From NCBI RefSeq assembly GCF_002884975.1, contig NZ_PJKB01000001.1, forward strand, positions 830,596 to 894,595: a stretch of DNA of 64,000 nucleotides. Direction: 5' to 3'. The translations under genes were made by a program, and so were the position numbers. Shown here one piece after another: positions 54,047 to 64,000 of the stretch. Source of the stretch: Akkermansia muciniphila (lineage in GTDB: Bacteria > Verrucomicrobiota > Verrucomicrobiia > Verrucomicrobiales > Akkermansiaceae). Position 1 is the first letter of the stretch; each line of letters starts with the position of its first letter. Under the pieces are notes generated by a model. That model did not search any database. It saw nothing but the letters and a program-made list of their open reading frames with translations, and was not told the origin of the DNA.

Positions 54047-55426
54047 ATGAAAAAAGACGATACGCCGGGCCTGTTTGCCGCCTTCGCGGACCGGCCCCTG
54101 GCGGACCGCCTGAGACCGGCCGCCCTGGAGGAAATCGTGGGCCAGGACCACCTGCTGGGGGAGGGAGGGCCCATCCGGCTCATGGCGGATTCCGGCAAGC
54201 TGACCAGCTTCGTCCTGTGGGGGCCGCCCGGCTGCGGAAAAACCACGCTGGCGCGCATCCTGGCCACGCGCACGTCCATGCACTTCGTCGCGCTCTCCGC
54301 CGTCTTCTCCGGCATGGCGGATCTGAGGAAAGCCTTTGACGAGGCCGCCAAACGACGGGAATACGGCCAGGGAACCCTCCTCTTCGTGGATGAAATCCAC
54401 CGGTTCAACCGCGCCCAGCAGGACGGCTTCCTGCCATACGTGGAAAACGGAACCGTCACGCTCGTGGGCGCCACCACGGAAAACCCCTCCTTTGAACTGA
54501 ACAGCGCCCTTCTCTCCCGCTGCAAGGTCTTCGTCATGCATTCCCTGGACGCTCCGGCGCTGGAAAGCATCATTGAGCGGGCGGAATCCCTTCTCCAGCG
54601 CAAGCTGCCGCTCGCCCCGGAAGCGCGCGCCACCCTCATTGAACTGGCGGACGGAGACGGCCGCTACCTGATCAACCTGATGGAAAGCGTCTTTGACCTC
54701 TGCAAGCCTGACGAAACGCTGGACACGGCCGCCCTGCTGAAAATCGTCCAGCAGCGCGCCCCGGTTTACGACAAGGACCGGGAGGGCCACTACAACCTCA
54801 TCAGCGCCCTGCACAAGTCCCTGCGCGGCTCAGATACGGACGCCGCCCTGTACTGGGCCGCGCGCATGCTCCAGGGCGGGGAAGACCCGCTCTACCTGCT
54901 GCGCCGCCTGACCCGCTTCGCCATGGAGGACATCAGCCTGGCGGACCCCGCCGCGCTGCAAATGGCCATTGCCGCGTGGGACACCTATGAACGCCTGGGC
55001 TCTCCGGAAGGAGAGCTGGCGATCGCGGAACTGGTCATCTATCTGGGCTGCGCCCCCAAATCCAACAGCGCCTACACCGCCTGGGGAGCGGCCCGGAAGG
55101 CGGCCAGGGAATACGGCTCCCTGATGCCTCCGGCGCACATCCTGAACGCGCCCACCAAACTGATGAAGGAACTGGGCTACGGGAAGGATTACGCGTACGA
55201 CCACGACGCTCCGGACGCCTTCTCCGGGCAGAACTACTTTCCGGACAAGATGCCCCGCCGCCAGTTCTACAAGCCGCCGGAACGGGGCTTTGAGCGGGAA
55301 ATCAACAAGCGGCTGGCATACTGGGACAAACTGCGCCGCCAGCGGGCGGAAGAGGATTCCGGCAGCTCCGGCACGCGGAGGGGCCGGAAAAAGCCCCCCG
55401 CTCCGGAGGAACAGGCCCCCTCATGA
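54047..55426 (+). CDS. rarA: Replication-associated recombination protein A (AAA+ ATPase)
   Basis: 459 residues of the RarA/MgsA/Mgs1 family, an AAA+ ATPase related to clamp-loader subunits that acts at stalled forks. It has a short N-terminus with LADRLRPAALEEIVGQDHLLG, Walker A GPPGCGKTTLARILA near 75, Walker B LLFVDEIHRFNRAQQDGFLPYVE near 125, sensor GATTENPSF, and the C-terminal tetramerisation region. Upstream in-frame ATGs at 53999 and 54035 exist; 54047 is nearest to the family N-terminus. Its last bases overlap the convergent GH2 gene by 6 bp. Confidence 0.95.
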   Translation: MKKDDTPGLFAAFADRPLADRLRPAALEEIVGQDHLLGEGGPIRLMADSGKLTSFVLWGPPGCGKTTLARILATRTSMHFVALSAVFSGMADLRKAFDEAAKRREYGQGTLLFVDEIHRFNRAQQDGFLPYVENGTVTLVGATTENPSFELNSALLSRCKVFVMHSLDAPALESIIERAESLLQRKLPLAPEARATLIELADGDGRYLINLMESVFDLCKPDETLDTAALLKIVQQRAPVYDKDREGHYNLISALHKSLRGSDTDAALYWAARMLQGGEDPLYLLRRLTRFAMEDISLADPAALQMAIAAWDTYERLGSPEGELAIAELVIYLGCAPKSNSAYTAWGAARKAAREYGSLMPPAHILNAPTKLMKELGYGKDYAYDHDAPDAFSGQNYFPDKMPRRQFYKPPERGFEREINKRLAYWDKLRRQRAEEDSGSSGTRRGRKKPPAPEEQAPS

Positions 55427-58006
55427 GGCATCCGCCGGCCACACGGCCACTTCCGCAATCCCCTGCCCCGGCGACAGCCGGATGCGGACATACCTGGCCT
55501 TCGCCTCCCCGGAGCACGCGGCGGTCAATCCGGCCCCGTCCTTCAGAAGAACGGTTTTCACATCCTTCCAGGTCTTGCCGTCTTTGCTGACCTGCACCAC
55601 GGGAGGCTGCCCCTTCCAGTTCCCGGAGGCTTTCGCCTCCACCCGGTCCAGGCGGAATTCAAACTCCATGTCCAGCCGCCACCATGGCTCCCTGTCTTCT
55701 GCGGACGGCACCCATGCGGAAACGCCGTCGCCATCGGACGCCTTCATCGCGTCCTGAAGATTGGAGGAAGCGGAACAAGGCCTCAAAGCCGTCAGGTTCG
55801 CCTTCTCTCCGGCTCCGGTTCCGGACTGCCCGTACCGCGCCACCTGGGTATCCCTCTCCTGCGCGGAAAAACGCCTGTAGGGCCTCTCCTTCGTTTCCGC
55901 GCTCCTGCCCGCCACGTACGCCGGGGCGTTCCGGGAAACAATCTGGATGCTGTCCCCCTTCAATCCCGGGGAAGATGCCTTGATGACCGTTTTCCCGGCG
56001 TAATAAGACCGGAACTCAATAGCCGCGCAGCCGTCAATGAGGTCAATGTCCGTCCCGGGCGTGAACGTGATGCTCTTGCCGGTGGGGAACTCTCCGGGGC
56101 CTGATTCCACCGTGAGCGTTACCGGAACGGCATTGGCTATCTGCCTGCCGGAGGCATCCGCCACCTTCACGGTCACGTGCACATCGTCCGTGCCGTCAGC
56201 CGGGCTGATGGCCTTCTTGTCCGCGGTCAGCTTCACCTGCGCAGGCGTTCCCTCCACGGGCCATTCCGGCGGGGGAATGTTTTTAAACTCATTCCTGTAC
56301 CAGTACCAGGCCCTCTTGGGAATGCGGAAGTAATCCACAATGCCCATGCGTCCGCCGGAGGGCCAGATGCTGCCGTGGTCAAAACCGCACCAGACCGCCT
56401 CCCCCGCGCGCCAGGCATAGCGCGCCCCCGCCTGCTTGTCCCCGGCCATGTCCCCCCAGCCCGGCGCATAAGCCCCCGGCCTCCTGCAGCTCACGGAACC
56501 GTATTCCGTCACCATGCTGGGCCTGCCGGGCGTCTTCACATAGGAGCCGTCCCCGTTGAAGGCGGCCATGTCCCCCAGCTTGTCGAAATCGCCGCGCTGG
56601 CCTCCCCCGGCGCACACGGGGCGCGTCGGGTCCAGCTCCTTCACCAGGGCAATCAGCTTGCCGCACAGGGCCCTGGCCTCCGGCGCATGCCGGGTGAAAA
56701 ACGGTTCGTTGCTGATGCTCCAGATGACGATGGAAGGGTGGTTGCGGAATTGCAGCACCATCTCCCTCACCTGGCGCATGCAGCTCTCCTCAAACGCGGC
56801 GCGGTCCTTCTCGTCCGTGGGATAGGCGTCGCAATTCCAGTACCTGTCGTGCTCCTTGAAGCCGCCCATGCCCCAGAAAATGCCTTCATTCAGCATGCAC
56901 ATCCCCTCCCGGTCGCAGGCGTCCAGAAAAGCCGGGGAATGGGGGTAATGGGAGCCGCGGATGAAATTGAACCCGGCGTCCTTCATCAGCAGCACGTCCC
57001 GGCGCGCTCCGGCGTCCGTCACGGCATCCCCCCATCCCGCGTGGTCCTGATGAACGTTGGCTCCTTGCAGGTAAACGGGCTTCCCGTTAATCAGCATGCC
57101 CCGGTCCGCCGTCAGCTCCAGGGTGCGGAAGCCCAGGGGATTCTCCGCCCGGTCCAGCACTTTTCCCCCTTCGCCCACCAGCTCCGTCGTCACGCGGTAC
57201 ATGTTGGGAACGGCCGGACTCCACAGCCTGGGAGCGGCCAGCGGAGGCAGGTCCGTCTGAACGCACGCTTCCTTTCCCGCGCCCAGCTCCACGGGCTCTT
57301 CCCCGCGGAGAACCACGCGGCCGCCCTTGTCCTCCCTCACGGTATGGCGCACCGTCACCCTCTTTATCCTCTCGCTATCATTCTTCACTGCCGCCAGAAT
57401 GCGGACCTTCCCGCGGGAAGGAGTCACTTCCGGCGTCTGCACCCAGATGCCGTGCGCGGGAAGATGCACGGGAGAACACACGTGCAGATGCACGTTCCGG
57501 TACAGGCCGCCGGAAAAGGTATGCTCTCCCGCCCGCGGGGCGATGCTGGGGTTCCAGCGGTTGTCCACACGCACCTCCACCCAATTCTCCCCGCGTTTCA
57601 GGAAAGGCGTCAAATCCGTCCGGAACGCCGTATACCCCCCTTCATGCCATCCTGCGGCCTTTCCGTTCACCGTCACCTCCGCCACCTGGAAGGCTGCGCC
57701 GCAATCCAGAAAAACCTTCTGCCCCAGCCATTCCTCCGGCATCACAAGCTTCTTGCGGTAGGAGCCGCGCCCCGTGTAAAAGGAATCGGACATGAAATAG
57801 GGCAGGCTGAACGTATGTGGCAAATGCGCCGTCTGCCAGCCGCTTTTACCGGGCTCGTCTTCCAGCCGGAACTCCCAGCCGCGGTTCCAGGCCATCCTCC
57901 TGCAGGGAGACGAAGCTTTCTCCGCGGCGGAAACGGGCGTTTCCGCTCCGGCCATGGAAAAACACAGGGCGGCGGCGCCCAGCATACAGGCAATCATCTT
58001 GCGCAT
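55421..58006 (-). CDS. Secreted GH2 glycosidase with Ig-like and discoidin-like domains
   Basis: 861 residues. Signal peptide MRKMIACMLGAAALCFSMAG, GH2 sugar-binding domain (HTFSLPYFMSDSFYTGRGSY), immunoglobulin-like domain, TIM barrel with NGKPVYLQGANVHQDHAGWG, acid/base Glu in WSISNEPFF near 431 and nucleophile Glu in VTEYGSVSC near 500. A beta-sandwich (DDVHVTVKVADASG) near 605 and a C-terminal F5/8C-like module (about 770-861) follow. Most likely a beta-galactosidase, though GH2 also includes beta-glucuronidases and mannosidases. The start at 58006 gives the signal peptide; 46 upstream in-frame codons are rejected. Confidence 0.92.
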   Translation of the reverse strand: MRKMIACMLGAAALCFSMAGAETPVSAAEKASSPCRRMAWNRGWEFRLEDEPGKSGWQTAHLPHTFSLPYFMSDSFYTGRGSYRKKLVMPEEWLGQKVFLDCGAAFQVAEVTVNGKAAGWHEGGYTAFRTDLTPFLKRGENWVEVRVDNRWNPSIAPRAGEHTFSGGLYRNVHLHVCSPVHLPAHGIWVQTPEVTPSRGKVRILAAVKNDSERIKRVTVRHTVREDKGGRVVLRGEEPVELGAGKEACVQTDLPPLAAPRLWSPAVPNMYRVTTELVGEGGKVLDRAENPLGFRTLELTADRGMLINGKPVYLQGANVHQDHAGWGDAVTDAGARRDVLLMKDAGFNFIRGSHYPHSPAFLDACDREGMCMLNEGIFWGMGGFKEHDRYWNCDAYPTDEKDRAAFEESCMRQVREMVLQFRNHPSIVIWSISNEPFFTRHAPEARALCGKLIALVKELDPTRPVCAGGGQRGDFDKLGDMAAFNGDGSYVKTPGRPSMVTEYGSVSCRRPGAYAPGWGDMAGDKQAGARYAWRAGEAVWCGFDHGSIWPSGGRMGIVDYFRIPKRAWYWYRNEFKNIPPPEWPVEGTPAQVKLTADKKAISPADGTDDVHVTVKVADASGRQIANAVPVTLTVESGPGEFPTGKSITFTPGTDIDLIDGCAAIEFRSYYAGKTVIKASSPGLKGDSIQIVSRNAPAYVAGRSAETKERPYRRFSAQERDTQVARYGQSGTGAGEKANLTALRPCSASSNLQDAMKASDGDGVSAWVPSAEDREPWWRLDMEFEFRLDRVEAKASGNWKGQPPVVQVSKDGKTWKDVKTVLLKDGAGLTAACSGEAKARYVRIRLSPGQGIAEVAVWPADAS

Positions 58007-58160
58007 GCGTATGCTACCATTCCACGGTGCTCTTTCTTTCAACCAAAAAACATTTCCGCTCCCTGGAGCTCCCGCAGCAACAAGCCGCGCACCCCTTCCG
58101 GGCTGCACGGCTGGAAAAAAGCCTTCATTCGGAAAGCAGCGCAAAACGCCTGCCGATCCG

Positions 58161-62036
<3,876 letters not shown>

Positions 62037-62052
62037 TCAGGTGCTGGATTGC

Positions 62053-64000
62053 TTACTTGTACTTGTTGATGGACGGATCCTGATAGCGCTCGGAATCCTT
62101 CTTTCCATCCCCGCCTGAAGGCTTCAAGGTCCATTTGCAGGAATCCGTGTACGTTTTCCCGCCCATGGAGGCCGTGGCCGTGATGGTGTTGACGCCGGGC
62201 TTGAGAGTCACTTCAGGCCAGACGGCGCGCTTCAATTCATCCGGCTTGACGCTTCCCACGGCCTTCCCGTTGACGGCCAGCTTCACCGCGGGGGCATTGC
62301 TGTAAACCTTCACGGGCACCTTCTTCTCCGTGCGTTCCGCAAACCTGCGGGACGTGATGTACACGGTCGGCTGGGGGCTCCAGTTGGCCTTGTAGAAGAA
62401 ATAGGCGTCCTTGGGCGTCTTGCGGTCATAGGTCACCAGCCCCTTGTCATTGATGCCGGGGCTTTCCCCCTCAAAGCGGGAGGCGGAACCGAAGTCAAAC
62501 ATGTTCCAGACGAAGGAGCCCCACACCTCCGGCCTCTCCCTGATGCACTTGTAATTGATCTCATGCGCCTGGGACTGCCATTCCTCCGGATGCCAGAACC
62601 CGGTGGGGGACGGCCTCTTGGCCGGATTCTCATGCATGCCCGTGCTGGCGCCATGGCCGTATTCGCTGACGGCGATGCCCATTTTGCCGCCGTAATCGCG
62701 GATGTAGCCGTTCAGGTTCCCCTTCATGGTTTCCGGGCCGCCCCCGTACCAGCCGGGATACGTATTGAACGCGATGTGGTCCGGAATATTGTTCAGCTTC
62801 TTGCGGCCCGGCTGGTTGCTGGCCCCCACCGTCATGCGGGAGGGGTCCGCCTCCTTCACGAACTTGTTCAATTCCGTCAATTCGGCATCCATGTCTACTT
62901 TGTTGGAAGCCTCCGGCTGGTGGCCGATTTCATTGAAAATGCCCCACATGCAGATGGAGGGGTGGTTCCAGTGCTGGTAAATCATTTCCCGGGCCTGGAG
63001 GCGGTTGTTCTCCCGGAATTCCGGCGTATCCCGCACCAGGTTGACGTTGGGCACTTCAGACCAGACGACCAGTCCAGTCTTGTCGCACAGGTCGTAAACG
63101 TTGGAAGAAGCGGGATAGTGGCCCGTTCTCAGGCCGTCCGCTCCCATGTCCGCAATCAGCCGGATGTCCCGCGCCTCATCCTCCGGAGAAAGCGCCCAGC
63201 CCTTTCCCTTCATGTCCTGGTGGCGGCTGACGCCCTTGACCTGCATGGGCTTCCCGTTCAGGACAAAGCCCTTCCCGGGATCGACAGAAACGGTCCGGAG
63301 GCCCAGAGGCTGCACTATTTCGTCCGTCTGGCCGTCCGCCGTCCTGATGGAAGTCTTCACCTGGTAGAGGTAGGGATTCCTGACTCCGTTCCAGAGCACG
63401 GGCTTGCCGATCGCCAGCGTTACGGGAACCTCCAGGTTCTTCTTTTCCCCGGCGGCGGCCTTCACCGTCTTTCCGGCCACCTTCCTGCCCTTCATGTCCA
63501 GGATTTCCACGGCTACATCCACGTCCCCCGCCTTCCCGTCCGAGTTCAGCAGGGTCTTCACTTCCACCTCCGCTTTGGACTTATCCAGGGACTTCGTCGT
63601 AATGAAGACGCCGGGGGAGGCGTAAAAGAGGGGGTCAATGCACACGCCGTCCGTTTCAATCAGCTCAATGGGCCGGTACAAGCCGCCGAACATGGAAAAA
63701 TCCCCGCGCTGGGGCGCGATATGTTCCCGCTGCGTATTGTCCACCAGAACGGAAACCGTGTTGGTGCCTTGTTTCAGGAGGGGAGTGATTTCATAACAAA
63801 AAGCGGTAAACGCCCCCTCATGCCTGCCGGCAGGCTTCCCGTTGACGGAAACCTCGGAAACGATGCTGGCGCCTCCGCCGCGGATGAAATACCTCTTGCC
63901 CGGCCTGGGAGCCACCGGAAGAGTGCGGGAATAAACGGCGGGACCGCGCCGGTAGGCGTCGCTGTTGACGGACTTGGCGTCTCCGCGCTTCCCCTTCACG
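62053..64000 (-). CDS. GH2 glycosidase, partial (5' end outside window)
   Basis: About 648 residues are visible and the frame is open at the window edge; the signal peptide and first strands are missing. Seen are the rest of the sugar-binding domain (VNGKPAGRHEGAFTAFCYEI), Ig-like domain, TIM barrel with MQVKGVSRHQDMKGKG, acid/base Glu in MWGIFNEIGHQPE and nucleophile Glu in IAVSEYGHGAST, then a C-terminal Ig-like domain and a Lys-rich tail. Likely a beta-galactosidase. First visible gene of the GH2 operon. Confidence 0.93.
   Translation of the reverse strand, partial: VKGKRGDAKSVNSDAYRRGPAVYSRTLPVAPRPGKRYFIRGGGASIVSEVSVNGKPAGRHEGAFTAFCYEITPLLKQGTNTVSVLVDNTQREHIAPQRGDFSMFGGLYRPIELIETDGVCIDPLFYASPGVFITTKSLDKSKAEVEVKTLLNSDGKAGDVDVAVEILDMKGRKVAGKTVKAAAGEKKNLEVPVTLAIGKPVLWNGVRNPYLYQVKTSIRTADGQTDEIVQPLGLRTVSVDPGKGFVLNGKPMQVKGVSRHQDMKGKGWALSPEDEARDIRLIADMGADGLRTGHYPASSNVYDLCDKTGLVVWSEVPNVNLVRDTPEFRENNRLQAREMIYQHWNHPSICMWGIFNEIGHQPEASNKVDMDAELTELNKFVKEADPSRMTVGASNQPGRKKLNNIPDHIAFNTYPGWYGGGPETMKGNLNGYIRDYGGKMGIAVSEYGHGASTGMHENPAKRPSPTGFWHPEEWQSQAHEINYKCIRERPEVWGSFVWNMFDFGSASRFEGESPGINDKGLVTYDRKTPKDAYFFYKANWSPQPTVYITSRRFAERTEKKVPVKVYSNAPAVKLAVNGKAVGSVKPDELKRAVWPEVTLKPGVNTITATASMGGKTYTDSCKWTLKPSGGDGKKDSERYQDPSINKYK

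Overview
The window (about 57% G+C by eye, with AT-rich patches) fits a mucin-degrading Verrucomicrobiota member, most likely Akkermansia muciniphila or a close relative. The evidence is the combination of secreted GH35, GH20 and GH2 glycosidases with discoidin-like domains, a cobamide-salvage operon carrying the remodelling enzyme CbiR, cytochrome bd oxidase next to sucAB, and few Shine-Dalgarno sequences. The species call is inference from gene content; no database was searched.

Layout. 1-6337: respiration and TCA cycle (end of cydB, sucA, sucB, convergent lpdA). 6484-13358: an MTA/SAH-deaminase-like amidohydrolase, a small outer-membrane barrel, a GH35 beta-galactosidase and a YejA-like peptide-binding protein. 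13505-27075: a B12 block. A TonB-dependent receptor under a cobalamin riboswitch (minus strand) is divergent from the salvage operon cobD-cobQ fusion, cbiB, cobT, cobS, cbiR, cobU. This is followed by a second cobalamin riboswitch, with a good promoter, in front of a 1319-residue autotransporter. A tRNA-Leu(CAA) gene at 27213-27295 closes this part.

27296-43026 is the accessory region. After 1 kb of AT-rich DNA, every gene is on the minus strand. In transcription order they are two small unknown proteins, a GT4-type glycosyltransferase, a GT11-type fucosyltransferase, two double-domain glycosyltransferases, a polysaccharide pyruvyl transferase, a 2049-residue RHS/YD-repeat protein with a long polyserine tract, and two AT-rich genes for membrane proteins placed where RHS immunity genes normally sit. 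I read this as a polymorphic-toxin locus whose serine-rich protein may be glycosylated by its own operon. This is the most promising candidate for an undescribed system in the window.

43435-51859: a GntR-type regulator with a sugar-binding domain, a PPi-type phosphofructokinase, about 1 kb with no convincing gene, an unknown membrane protein, and a small cluster of two ABM-fold proteins, a YtcJ-like amidohydrolase and an isochorismatase-family hydrolase. 52227-64000: a GH20 hexosaminidase, rarA, and three consecutive GH2 glycosidases (the last cut by the window edge), a set suited to trimming mucin O-glycans.
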